From Methylorubrum populi (GTDB taxonomy: Bacteria; Pseudomonadota; Alphaproteobacteria; Rhizobiales; Beijerinckiaceae): a stretch of 64,000 bases of DNA. The translations under genes were made by a program, and so were the position numbers. The stretch is taken from the NCBI RefSeq assembly GCF_002355515.1, contig NZ_AP014809.1:5356501-5420500 (forward strand), in the 5' to 3' direction. This document shows positions 1-8,318 of this stretch, piece after piece (position 1 is the first letter of the stretch; each line of letters begins with the position of its first letter). The notes under the pieces were generated by a model. That model was not told where the DNA came from, ran no database searches, and saw only the letters and a list, made by a program, of their open reading frames with translations.

Positions 1-91
1 GCGGCCGGCTTCTCAGCAAAAACGGTGCGGAGACAAGAGGCTCGATGTGCGGCCTGCCGCGTTGTCGGCGCAGGATCGAAAAAGGCGCACG

Positions 92-748
92 ATGATCACC
101 GTTCACCATCTGGAGAACAGCCGCTCGCAGCGGGTGCTGTGGCTGCTCGAGGAACTCGGGCTCGACTACACCGTGAAGCGCTACGCTCGGGAACCCGCGA
201 CGATGCTGGCGCCGCGCGCGCTGCGGGCGGTGCATCCGCTGGGCAAGTCGCCGGTGATCGAGGCCGATGGGCGGGTGGTGGCGGAGACCGGTGCCATCGT
301 GGAATTCCTCACCGCCCGCGCCGACGGCGCGCTGGTGCCGCCGCCCGCCACGCCGGAGCGGGACCGCTACACCTACTTTCTGCACTACGCGGAGGGCTCG
401 GCGATGCCGCCGCTCCTGCTCAAACTGGTATTCTCGCAGCTCGCTCCGCGAAGCCCCGCCCTGCTGCGCCCGCTGGTGCGAGCGATCGCGGCCCGGGTGA
501 CGGGCGGCTTCGTCGATCCGGAGCTGCGCCGCCACGCCGCCTATTGGGAGGCGGAATTGGCCGAACGGCCGTATTTCTGCGGCGACGCCTTCACCGCCGC
601 CGACATCATGATGAGCTTCCCGCTGGAGGCGTTCGCCGCCCGCGGCACCGGCGCGGGGCCGCGGGTAACGGATTGGCTGGCGCGCCTCCACGCACGGCCC
701 GCCTACGCACGGGCGCTGGAGCGGGGCGGGCCCTACGCCTACGCGTGA
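92..748 (+). CDS. Glutathione S-transferase family protein
   Basis: This 218-residue protein has the length of a soluble GST. The N-terminal thioredoxin-like half (about residues 1-80) begins MITVHHLENSRSQRVLWLLE and carries the GKSPVIEADG segment followed by AETGAI, the cis-Pro and glutathione-contacting region of the family. The rest is the helical C-terminal domain. The ATG at 92 is preferred over an in-frame codon at 47 because the canonical GST beta-strand starts directly there and an A/G-rich stretch precedes it. It probably conjugates or reduces with glutathione in the cytosol; the substrate cannot be inferred. It is not visibly in an operon. Confidence 0.9.
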   Translation: MITVHHLENSRSQRVLWLLEELGLDYTVKRYAREPATMLAPRALRAVHPLGKSPVIEADGRVVAETGAIVEFLTARADGALVPPPATPERDRYTYFLHYAEGSAMPPLLLKLVFSQLAPRSPALLRPLVRAIAARVTGGFVDPELRRHAAYWEAELAERPYFCGDAFTAADIMMSFPLEAFAARGTGAGPRVTDWLARLHARPAYARALERGGPYAYA

Positions 749-1006
749 GGCGTCGGGGCCGCCGATGACGACACCCGCCGGCCTCCTCCGCGAAGGCACG
801 TTCGGTGGGGATCGCGGGCCCTGAGACCGGTCTTCGCCCCGCGCCGATCCCCGAGATCCGGCCTCGGTCGATCCGACGGTCCCGACTTGATGCGAACACG
901 TTGTCCGCAGCAAGGAGCTGTGGCCCGCCTCCGATCACCTGCTCATCTTGTTGTTCGATGACGGCACCGCTCCGACTGCATCGATGATCGTCTCGCTCGA
1001 CCCGCT

Positions 1007-1276
1007 TCAACAGCCGACGCAGATATCTTTCATAAGGAAACTATCCTTGAACTGAGGTGCTGTGTTCTGTGCGGCCTCGCCACGCGTCTGCGTGTCCACG
1101 GCGCGCGGGCGTGGCATCACCCGCCCGGTCGGCGCGGTATATGGCGCTGTTATCGTCGTCTCCGGGCCGCCGCCTGTTCCGGTCCGGGCCGGCTGATTCA
1201 TGGCATGTGCCGCCGTATTCGAGAGCAGGCAGCCCAAACCGACGAGCGCGATCTTGAGAAATTTCGTTTCGGTCAC
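1007..1276 (-). CDS. Small exported protein of unknown function
   Basis: The frame encodes 89 residues starting at a GTG with GGGAGG placed a few bases upstream. Residues 1-26 form a classic signal peptide (positive FLK, hydrophobic IALVGLGCLLSNT, then AHA before the likely cleavage). The mature part is short, polar and proline-rich and ends KDICVGC with two cysteines. I do not recognise a family. The ribosome site plus signal peptide argue that it is real. It faces an AT-rich gene-free stretch (about 1290-1465) that probably holds its promoter. Confidence 0.6.
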   Translation of the reverse strand: MTETKFLKIALVGLGCLLSNTAAHAMNQPARTGTGGGPETTITAPYTAPTGRVMPRPRAVDTQTRGEAAQNTAPQFKDSFLMKDICVGC

Positions 1277-1465
1277 GCATCGCCTCCCGTGCTGATGTGG
1301 AGTTGATTTTTGCGGAAATAGAATATCTATGCTGTATTATTGAATAAGAAAATATAATTCTTGCATATTTGGTGCTTATTCAGAAAACGTTTTGCATTTA
1401 ATGCTTTAATTATCTTATAAATATTATTTTATCGACGCTTACGATCTTATAATATTTCAATAAAA

Positions 1466-1726
1466 TCAACGCGTCCCGGGGAGATAACAAATCAATGGGT
1501 TCGCTCGACGTCCGCCACTTTGGTAGCTCTTTGCATGGCCAATGGAGCCGGTCATATCCTGGGTTGGATTTCCGCCCGAGTGTTTCACGACGATGTCGCA
1601 GTAGGCCCGATTGGGATCGGATGCGCTGCGGAGGTCCATCGTGCGCCGCGCCGTGGCCGAGGTCGGATGAAGGGCACCTGCCGTCGCGACAAGCATTGCG
1701 AGGGCATAGGTCAATCCGCGAGGCAA
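1466..1726 (-). CDS. Small exported protein of unknown function
   Basis: About 86 residues with a signal peptide (LTYALAMLVATAGALHPTSA, then ATA) and a mature part with two cysteines (YCDIVV and LICYLPGTR) that could form one disulfide. Two adjacent TTG codons (1729 and 1726) could start it. The second gives about 7 bases to a perfect AGGAG (complement at 1734-1738), so I chose it. No family is recognised. Like the neighbour at 1007-1276 it is a tiny periplasmic or secreted protein bordering AT-rich DNA. Confidence 0.5.
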   Translation of the reverse strand: MPRGLTYALAMLVATAGALHPTSATARRTMDLRSASDPNRAYCDIVVKHSGGNPTQDMTGSIGHAKSYQSGGRRANPLICYLPGTR

Positions 1727-1729
1727 CAA

Positions 1730-2279
1730 ATCTCTCCTGACTTACAGAGAAAAGCCCAGACATGAGGCACATTGCTCAAATATACGTCTGGTTTCTTGAG
1801 CCAAGTGCGAAATAACACATCAGAAATAATGCAATAAAAATTGGCAAAGCCTAAATTTTTGCACGGATTAAAACTGAGATTTGATCGTATGGTCTATCCC
1901 GAAGGGAGGGATCGATCCGACTATACGATAGGGGCCGCTTGGATGCGGAGAGTCTGCGCATCGGGCGCCGAGGGCGCGTCGCGCAGGCTCGATCCGGTCC
2001 CGGCGCGTGACCACGCACCACCTTCGCCCGTGTCGCGCACGGTCGGGGCGGATGGCTCGACGCTCCGCAACCAAGGCCGTCGCCGGGATTGCACCGTTCG
2101 AATTCGTTGTTCCGCAAACCTTCGAGCGCCTGCCGAGCGCGGAAGGCCCGCGTCGATATCGGCGTCTCCGCGATGCACGGGCGTGGCCGTTTCGAGAATT
2201 GAGAGAAAGGGGCGACATCCCGGTCGACCGGCCGCGGTGGCTGTCGCCCTGCCGATCGGCAGGCGGTCCTCGGCTGTCC
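1730..2279. other. Gene-free stretch
   Basis: No frame here shows convincing coding character. The first 150 bases are AT-rich and the remainder is GC-rich with only antisense-type open frames. A perfect 14-base palindrome, CTGCCGATCGGCAG, sits at 2249-2262 just beyond the modB stop and could contribute to termination, but no T-run follows it on either strand. Confidence 0.5.
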
Positions 2280-2993
2280 CTACCGCCCTGCCCCGATCCG
2301 CCGGCTCATGCGCCGCGCCAGCGCCTCCGAGGCTACCAGCGCCAGCATCGAGACCGCGACCGAGATCAGGGTGAGGCGCAGCGCCCCCGCCTCCCCACCC
2401 GGCACCTGGGTCAGCGTGTAGATCGCCGAGGGCAGGGTCTGGGTCTCGCCGGGGATGTTGGAGACGAAGGTAATGGTCGCGCCGAACTCGCCCATCGCCT
2501 TGGCGAAGGCGAGCACCGCGCCCGCCAGGATTCCGGGCAGGCTGAGCGGCAGGGTCACGCTGAGGAACACCAGGGGTGGGGCCGCGCCGAGGGTCGCCGC
2601 CGCCTGTTCGAGCCGGCGATCCACCGCCTCGATCGACAGGCGCATCGCCCGCACCATCAGCGGGAAGCCCATCACCGCGCAGGCGAGCGCCGCGCCAGTC
2701 CAGCGGAACGAGAACACGACGCCGATCTCGGCGAGCCACGCGCCGAACACTCCGCGCCGGCCGAAGGCGAGCAGCAGCAGGTAGCCCGTCACCACAGGCG
2801 GCAGGATCAGCGGCAGGTGGACCAGGCCGTCGAGCAGGGCGTGGCCGGGAAACCGCCGCCGCGCCAGCAGCCACGCCGCCAGCAGACCCAACGGCAGGCT
2901 CGCCAGCGTCGCCACGGAGGCGATGCGCAGGGAAAGCAGGAGGGCGGTCGTCTCGTCGGGGCTGAGGCCGAGCCAGTCCGCGAGACCGCTCAC
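2280..2993 (-). CDS. modB: Molybdate ABC transporter permease ModB
   Basis: A 237-residue polytopic inner-membrane permease with about five hydrophobic segments. It carries the binding-protein-dependent transport motif that contacts the ATPase (EQAAATLGAAPPLVFLSVTL) and the ModB-typical AFAKAMGEFGATITF followed by IPGETQTLPSAIY. The role is molybdate (or tungstate) import with ModA and ModC. I chose the GTG at 2993, not 3017, because GGAGAGG lies 7 bases upstream of it and the protein then starts close to the usual ModB N-terminus. Neither modA nor modC adjoins it: upstream is an antitoxin-like gene and downstream is gene-free DNA, so partners must be encoded elsewhere or have been lost. Confidence 0.88.
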   Translation of the reverse strand: MSGLADWLGLSPDETTALLLSLRIASVATLASLPLGLLAAWLLARRRFPGHALLDGLVHLPLILPPVVTGYLLLLAFGRRGVFGAWLAEIGVVFSFRWTGAALACAVMGFPLMVRAMRLSIEAVDRRLEQAAATLGAAPPLVFLSVTLPLSLPGILAGAVLAFAKAMGEFGATITFVSNIPGETQTLPSAIYTLTQVPGGEAGALRLTLISVAVSMLALVASEALARRMSRRIGAGR

Positions 2994-3109
2994 GGCGCCC
3001 TCTCCGCCGGAAGGCACGCGCTCATGGGCCGAGCCTCGCCCTCACCGGCCGAGTTCTGAGAACGCCCGCCTCATGGCACATGCCTCAAGGCACTTGTTCA
3101 TGGCCCGCC

Positions 3110-3352
3110 TCACAGGCCGGCGGCGGCCTTGAGGGCCGCGTTGATGCGGTCCTGCCAGCCGGGCCCGTCCTTCTGGAAATGCTCCAGCACCGCGCGGTCG
3201 ATGCGAAGGGAGACGGTCTCACGCGTGCCGGGGATCACCGGTGCCCGGACCACCTCCGGTGCGGCCTCGGGAGTCTTGCGCGTCACCGCCCGGAAGGCGG
3301 CCTCGGCCGCTTGGCGCGGGTCGCTCGGGCGACGGGTACGATCGATGGCCAT
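3110..3352 (-). CDS. BrnA-like antitoxin family protein
   Basis: 80 residues. The C-terminal half (ETVSLRIDRAVLEHFQKDG followed by PGWQDRINAALKAA) matches the BrnA/ribbon-helix-helix type: a basic strand followed by helices of the form 'dVLeyFk..GkGyQtrINavLr'. BrnA normally neutralises the RNase BrnT and represses its own operon. No BrnT-like frame is nearby. The ATG lies 4 bases after the stop of the upstream small gene, so the two are translationally coupled. It could be an orphan DNA-binding regulator; the family call is by motif. Confidence 0.72.
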   Translation of the reverse strand: MAIDRTRRPSDPRQAAEAAFRAVTRKTPEAAPEVVRAPVIPGTRETVSLRIDRAVLEHFQKDGPGWQDRINAALKAAAGL

Positions 3353-3356
3353 GGGT

Positions 3357-3590
3357 TCAGGCCGTCGCCTTCTTGCGGCCGCGCTTGGGCGCGGGCGGGT
3401 TGGCGGCCCGCTCCGCGGCCTCCTCGGCTTCCTTGGCGAGACGCAGGGCCCGCAGGCGCACGGTGCGCTCGTCCACGGCCTTCACCGCGGCCAGATGCTC
3501 GGCCATGGCCTGCTGCCCTTCGCGGGCCATGCGCTCGGCCCGCTCGGCGCGCTCCGCTGCGCGGGTCTTGGCGTCGATGTCGTCGCTCAT
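3357..3590 (-). CDS. Small charged helical protein coupled to a BrnA-like gene
   Basis: 77 residues, almost entirely charged and alanine-rich, predicted to be one long helix or coiled coil. It ends in a basic PKRGRKKATA tail that could bind nucleic acid. No toxin family is recognised. It sits exactly where a BrnT toxin would be expected, immediately upstream of the BrnA-like gene with a 4-base gap. The ATG is preceded by a poly-T stretch with only a weak ribosome site. Confidence 0.6.
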   Translation of the reverse strand: MSDDIDAKTRAAERAERAERMAREGQQAMAEHLAAVKAVDERTVRLRALRLAKEAEEAAERAANPPAPKRGRKKATA

Positions 3591-3854
3591 AAAAAATCTT
3601 TCGGCGAGAACTCGCGCCGCGTGAAATCCCGGCGGCGGCGCGCGGCGTCCCGACGCGGATGGGATCGGGCGTGGGACGGCGAAAAACCCCGAGCGGGACC
3701 GTCGAGGATTCCTGCCTTCGGACTTAGCACGAAAGCGCCGGCAAAGACCAATTCGGCCGGAGCAGAGCCGGTTTTCCCCCGCTCTTCGCGCCCCCGCTCG
3801 AATCGGGAGCGCGATCCCGCCGAGACGTTACCCCGCTGACCTGCCCTGCCCCGT

Positions 3855-4073
3855 TCAATCCCGGTCCGCTCGCCGCAGCGACCAGTGCAGGACACCCTGC
3901 GCATCGACGAGCCAGAGGGCATTCGCCCGCTCGTCCTTGGTCGAGAGATCCTGCGCGTTGGCGAGGCGGACGGCCTCGTTCGGATGGTCTGCGGTGATCG
4001 TCTCCTCGAACAGCGGCGGTCCGATCTGGCCGTCCGCCGTCCGGTGGGCGCCCCTGAGAACGAAAACCGGCAT
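3855..4073 (-). CDS. Small soluble protein of unknown function
   Basis: 72 residues beginning MPVFVLRGAHRTADGQIGPP and ending VLHWSLRRADRD. The ATG at 4073 has GGGGGAG about 6 bases upstream; an in-frame ATG at 4088 is too close to its own purine run. The composition (balanced acidic and basic residues, clear strand and helix pattern, LWLVDAQGVLHWSL) looks like a folded protein, not antisense noise. The family is not recognised. Confidence 0.65.
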   Translation of the reverse strand: MPVFVLRGAHRTADGQIGPPLFEETITADHPNEAVRLANAQDLSTKDERANALWLVDAQGVLHWSLRRADRD

Positions 4074-4198
4074 GCCTGTCTCCCCCATCCTCCCGACCGA
4101 CGCTGCATAACCTCGGCCGCACCACTGGTCACGCCGAAATGGTGCGCGCGCCGGACCCGCCGCCCCGAGGGCGGGGACGCCGACCGGCGGGCCGAACG

Positions 4199-4711
4199 TC
4201 AGGGGGGAGCCGGTTCGGGGCTGCGCTGCCCCTGCAGGCGGGCGATGGCCGCCGTGGCTTGGCCGGCCAGGGCTTCGAGGCGCGACACCGTCGCGGTATC
4301 GAGCCAGACCATGGCACACCAGTAGGCGCCGAGCGCGGCCACCGGCTCGGGCGCGCCGATCGGAACCATCACGAGGCTTCGGATCGCCTTGAAGGCGTAG
4401 GCGCTGGTCGGGATGCGCGGATCGCTGCCGATATCCGGAATGACGGCCGTCTCCCGGTTCTGCATCGCCCAGCCGGAGACGCAGGTATCGAGCGGGAAGC
4501 GGCGTCCCTTCCAAAGCGGCTCGATCGCGTCCTCGGCGACGTAGGCGCAGACGTCGTCCTCGCGCAGCACGACGGCGATGCCGTCGGAGCCCGCGATCCA
4601 GCGGCCGGTCCGCGTCAGGATGGACACGACGTCCTCGAGGGAGCCGGCCTCGGCCATGAGCTCGGCGGTCCGCGCCAGCTGCGGGTCGGCCTGGAAACGC
4701 TCCTCAAACAT
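4199..4711 (-). CDS. Stand-alone GAF-domain protein
   Basis: 170 residues spanning one GAF domain. After an N-terminal helix (MFEERFQADPQLARTAELMA) come the GAF features GIAVVLREDDVCAYV, the central PLDTCVSGWAMQNRETAVIPD (an S.cG..v...e....pDi core), and IRSLVMVPIG with a final helix. Such proteins sense small ligands or light and often sit beside histidine kinases or cyclases; here no output domain is fused. The ATG at 4711 was chosen because the upstream in-frame extension is arginine-rich and unlike protein. Confidence 0.85.
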   Translation of the reverse strand: MFEERFQADPQLARTAELMAEAGSLEDVVSILTRTGRWIAGSDGIAVVLREDDVCAYVAEDAIEPLWKGRRFPLDTCVSGWAMQNRETAVIPDIGSDPRIPTSAYAFKAIRSLVMVPIGAPEPVAALGAYWCAMVWLDTATVSRLEALAGQATAAIARLQGQRSPEPAPP

Positions 4712-4823
4712 GAATGCAGCGTACGGGTTTTGCCGCGGCGCGTACAGGCCGCCGCTCGCGCGCGCGGTCGTCGCGAGCCGATCCGCAGGGGGCTGCAGAG
4801 ACAGCCATCGCCGCCGTCTCGGA

Positions 4824-6170
4824 CTACGAGCCCGTCGGCAGCCCGGGGCAGCGCCGCCACCGGCCGAAGGCCGAACGGTCCGGGCTCCGGCGCGATTGCC
4901 GCCGCGCCGCGAGCACGAGGTAGACGAGGGAGGCAAGGTGTCCCGCGCCCACCGCCGCCGCCGCGCCGCTGACGCCGCCGGCGCGCATCAGCGGGACCAC
5001 GACAGCGACCGAAACGACCATGCTCACGCACAGCGATTCGAACAGCACGCGGGTGTTCTGCTTGGCGCGAAAATAGTTGGCTGTGAGATCCCGGGCGAGC
5101 ACGATCACGACGCTGACCGAGAGGATGCGAAGGCAGTTGGCGTAGGCCGCGTATTCCGCGCCGAAGATCAGCCGCAGCCACATCTCGCCGGGAACGGCGA
5201 GAACCGCCAGGATCGCGACGATCGGCACGCCGAGCTTCACGCTCGTGCGCAGCAGGTAAGCGCGCAGGGCCGCCTCCCCGCCCTCCGCATGGGCGCGCGC
5301 CGCGGCCACCGGCAGGACGTTCTCCGTGGCGGACAGCAGCAGAAGCACCGTCCCGACGAGGTACTGCGCCGCCCGCAGGCCGCCGAGTTCCTCGAGGCCG
5401 AGGGTCGAGCCCGCGACCAGCCAGATCAGCTGCTCCTGCACGAAGGTGACGAAGACGATGGGCAGGAGCCAGCGCGCGAGCGGGATGTGGCGCCGGGTGA
5501 CGGCGCCGGTCTGCACGCAGCCGGGCCAGCGCAGGATCGGCCGTCCGAACGCGACGACGAAGGGAAGGCAGGTGGCGAACGAGGTTGCGGCGAGCAGCCA
5601 GACGAAGCCGTTGCCGCCGATGACGTCGTGCTCCAGCCAGATCAGCGCGGCGACGAAGGGGAAGCTCGCGGCGCGGGCGAAATCCATCAGCAGGGCCTGC
5701 ATCCCCCGGCCCTTGGCGAACAGCAGGCGGCGCAGGGTGAACTGAAGGTTCTGCGCCAGCATCAGGGCGCAGGCCGCTAGGAGCGTCTCGCCCGACATTC
5801 CGGCGATCAGGAGGGCGACCACGACGAAGAGGGCCCCGGGCACCGAGAGCAGGAAGGCGCCCGCGAGGATGGTCGCGGCATAGGCCGTCGACACGCCGCT
5901 GCGGGCGCCGACGAGGGTCATCATCGGTGCCGTGATGAGGGCGTTGTGCAGCGCCTGGGCGAAGCTGAGCACGATCAGGATCATCGCGAAATGCCCGAAC
6001 TCGGCGATCCCGAGGAGCCGGGCGGCGACGATGCCGCTGACGAAGCCGAAGCCGCTGACGACGCCCTGGTCGGCCAGGGCCACGAGCGCGGCCGGCGGAT
6101 GCCGGACGAGGCCGGCGGCGCGCCGGAGCAGGTCGGTCGGCCGGCGGAACGCGGTCGGAGCTTTGGTCAA
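4824..6170 (-). CDS. Polysaccharide flippase (Wzx/MOP superfamily)
   Basis: 448 residues with 12 or so hydrophobic segments. The first helix pair (GFVSGIVAARLLGIAEFG) shows the GxxxxxRLLG..EFG signature of Wzx/RfbX exporters, which flip undecaprenyl-linked repeat units across the inner membrane. The TTG start at 6170 is supported by AGGAG 7 bases upstream. It follows the FemAB-like gene by 14 bases on the same strand, so the two are cotranscribed. Surrounding genes place it in an exopolysaccharide locus. Confidence 0.88.
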   Translation of the reverse strand: MTKAPTAFRRPTDLLRRAAGLVRHPPAALVALADQGVVSGFGFVSGIVAARLLGIAEFGHFAMILIVLSFAQALHNALITAPMMTLVGARSGVSTAYAATILAGAFLLSVPGALFVVVALLIAGMSGETLLAACALMLAQNLQFTLRRLLFAKGRGMQALLMDFARAASFPFVAALIWLEHDVIGGNGFVWLLAATSFATCLPFVVAFGRPILRWPGCVQTGAVTRRHIPLARWLLPIVFVTFVQEQLIWLVAGSTLGLEELGGLRAAQYLVGTVLLLLSATENVLPVAAARAHAEGGEAALRAYLLRTSVKLGVPIVAILAVLAVPGEMWLRLIFGAEYAAYANCLRILSVSVVIVLARDLTANYFRAKQNTRVLFESLCVSMVVSVAVVVPLMRAGGVSGAAAAVGAGHLASLVYLVLAARRQSRRSPDRSAFGRWRRCPGLPTGS

Positions 6171-6184
6171 CGCGGATCTCCTGC

Positions 6185-7183
6185 TCAGCGCGTGGCCAGG
6201 ATGGCCGTCGCGGCGCGGCGCACCGACCGGGTCCGGCTGAAGAGCCAGAGTGGGTTGGCCGCGACGGCGTTGCGGCAGATGCCGCGCTTGAATTCGTAGA
6301 CGCCCGGATTACCGGCCGGGTCGATGCCGCCGAGATCGAGTACCGAGGCTCCCTCGCGCTGGGCCCGCTCGATCAGGCGCCAGAGTGCGAGGCGCCCGGC
6401 GCCTGTGACCTTGGCCCGGTCGTTCGAGGCGACGTAGAAATCCGTCCAGCGATGCAAGGTGCGGTGGATGATCCGCACCAGGATCGGCTCGCCCCGCTCC
6501 CGGACCTCGAGGAACAGGAGGCTCGGTTCGTGGGCGGCCAGATCGCGGAAGGCCGCCGGGTCGAGACTGTTGCGGAAGCCCTTGCGCCGTTTCAGGGCGG
6601 CATACAGGCCGCTGAAGGTCTCGAAGGCGGACAGGCGCTCGGCCGGCCCCGTCGGGAAGCCGGTGGTGAGGTCTGGGTTGCCCTCGGCGGCCTTGAGCAC
6701 GTCGCGCCAGCGGCCCTCCATGCCGGCACGGATCCGCTCCGCCTCTCGGGTCAGGTCAAGCTCCAGGGTGTGGGTCCGGGTGGTGACGACCGGAGCGAAG
6801 CCGTGGCCGAGCAGGGCGAGCATCGCCGCCGGCGTTTGGAATTGCTGGTAGTTGACGCCGAGCAGGTCGAGGCGGCCGAGCTCGAGATGGTCGAGGAAGG
6901 CGCGGAACACCGTCTCCGCCCGCCGCGCCCCGAGCGGCGTCAGAATCGGGCAGCCCTGTGCCAGAACGACGTGGCCGAGCCAGCGGCGTCGGCGCTGGAT
7001 CTGAGCGAAGCCGAGCGCCTGCCCGTCGTCTGAGCGGATCGCGAGCCGCCTCACATCCCAGCCGATGCGGCGCTTGTACTCGCCCCACCCGCGCGACGCG
7101 TAGATGCTGGCGCCCGGATGCTGCCAGATCGCCTCGTCCCAATCGGGATCGTCCGTCAGATCGACGACCGTCGCTTGACCCAC
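6185..7183 (-). CDS. FemAB/GNAT-type acetyltransferase-like protein of the EPS locus
   Basis: 332 residues. The architecture is a doubled GNAT fold of the FemAB/Acetyltransf_6 type: N-terminal SIYASRGWGEYKRRIGW, then the C-terminal LFLEVRERGEPILVRIIHR with DFYVASNDRAKVTGAGRLAL, LDLGGIDPAGNPGVYEFKRG. Members acylate peptidoglycan precursors or lipid-linked sugars using aminoacyl-tRNA or acyl-CoA donors. In EPS loci they are thought to decorate the polysaccharide. The start is a GTG with AAGGAT upstream. It heads a two-gene operon with the flippase. Confidence 0.85.
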   Translation of the reverse strand: MGQATVVDLTDDPDWDEAIWQHPGASIYASRGWGEYKRRIGWDVRRLAIRSDDGQALGFAQIQRRRRWLGHVVLAQGCPILTPLGARRAETVFRAFLDHLELGRLDLLGVNYQQFQTPAAMLALLGHGFAPVVTTRTHTLELDLTREAERIRAGMEGRWRDVLKAAEGNPDLTTGFPTGPAERLSAFETFSGLYAALKRRKGFRNSLDPAAFRDLAAHEPSLLFLEVRERGEPILVRIIHRTLHRWTDFYVASNDRAKVTGAGRLALWRLIERAQREGASVLDLGGIDPAGNPGVYEFKRGICRNAVAANPLWLFSRTRSVRRAATAILATR

Positions 7184-7386
7184 TCTACCGATCCTTCACG
7201 TGCCCGATGTCCCAAGCCGGGACGATCCATGGCCCGCCCGCTTCCTCTCAGCAAGCGTCGAGCCACGGCGCTGGTACCAATAATGAAACCAATAAGACAG
7301 ATTAACCACGGTATTCCGGGATTAATTGTACAGGTGCCCTCAGAACATTTTCGTGATAGGCGAATGGTTCGGAGGTGGGCGGCCGG

Positions 7387-8241
7387 ATGAAGCATTGGGT
7401 CAAATCGACGTTGCGCCGCGCGCCGGGCATGCGCGCGCTCGCCCTGCGCGGCGCCGCTCTGTTCAAGTCGCTGGCCCGCGCCGAGGCCGGCCTGTACACC
7501 TTGTGCTACCATCAGGTGCCGGAAGCCCAGCAGGATCAGTTCGCCGCGCAACTGCGCCATCTCGGCCGGCACGGAGACTTCATCGACGCCGACAGCGCCA
7601 TCGACCGGCTCGCCGCGGGATGGCCGGCCGGTGAGCGTGCCTTCCTGATCACCTTCGACGACGGCTATGCCGACACCTTCGAGGTGGCGCGGCCCGTTCT
7701 GAACGCCCTCGGCGTTCCGGGCATCGTCTTCCTGGTCAGCGACTGGATCGATGCGCCGCCGTCGGTCCCGCCGGGACTCGATCGGGTGACGTCCCTCTCC
7801 CCGAGCGGGCGCCTGTACATGAACCGGTCCGAGGTGATGGCCTGGTGCGCCGACGGCCTCGACGTCGGATCCCACACCGCCACCCATCACCGCCTGAGCC
7901 GGCTCGACCGCGATCGGGTCGCCGACGAGATCGCCCGCTCCCGGCGCGACCTCGCCGCCATCACCGGACGGGAGATCCGCCATTTCGCCTGCCCCTGGGG
8001 CGTGGCCATCCACGATTTCGACCCCGGGCGCGACCCGGCGCTGGCCCTGGAGAGCGGCTACCACACGTTCTTCACCACGCGGCGCGGCCGGGCGCTGAGC
8101 GCCGCCGATCTTCCGATGCTGCCCCGTCACGTGGTCGAGCCGCATTGGCCGGTCTCGGACTTCGAGGCCCTGATGGGCGGCCGCAGGACGGGATGGCGGT
8201 CGACGGGCACGGCGATGGGAACGGCAAAGGGAACGGCTTGA
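7387..8241 (+). CDS. Polysaccharide deacetylase (NodB/CE4 family)
   Basis: About 284 residues. The CE4 motif 1 LITFDDGYADT gives the catalytic Asp and metal Asp; motif 2 is SHTATHHRL with the two metal-binding histidines. HFACPWG fills the arginine-loop region. It should remove N-acetyl groups from hexosamine units, probably of the locus polysaccharide. No clear signal peptide is present. The ATG at 7387 lies 11 bases after GGAGG; a GTG at 7375 overlaps that site and is less likely. It is divergent from the FemAB gene across about 200 bases. The C-terminus ends in a short Gly/Thr-rich repeat tail (TGTAMGTAKGTA). Confidence 0.88.
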   Translation: MKHWVKSTLRRAPGMRALALRGAALFKSLARAEAGLYTLCYHQVPEAQQDQFAAQLRHLGRHGDFIDADSAIDRLAAGWPAGERAFLITFDDGYADTFEVARPVLNALGVPGIVFLVSDWIDAPPSVPPGLDRVTSLSPSGRLYMNRSEVMAWCADGLDVGSHTATHHRLSRLDRDRVADEIARSRRDLAAITGREIRHFACPWGVAIHDFDPGRDPALALESGYHTFFTTRRGRALSAADLPMLPRHVVEPHWPVSDFEALMGGRRTGWRSTGTAMGTAKGTA

Positions 8242-8318
8242 GAAGATTTCCGATCTATCGCTGGTGATCGGCGCGGCACCGGTTCGGGCCGGCAAATCCC
8301 GACCCGAGGTCCCCGACC

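Noticed and set aside
1841..2374. A 177-residue plus-strand frame in the gene-free stretch
   Set aside because: Low-complexity Arg/Pro/Ala content, no motif, and the end runs antisense into modB.
2007..3059. Long plus-strand open frames opposite modB and many other genes
   Set aside because: They are antisense frames kept open by high GC; they lack ribosome sites and are rich in Arg/Ala/Pro without recognisable motifs.
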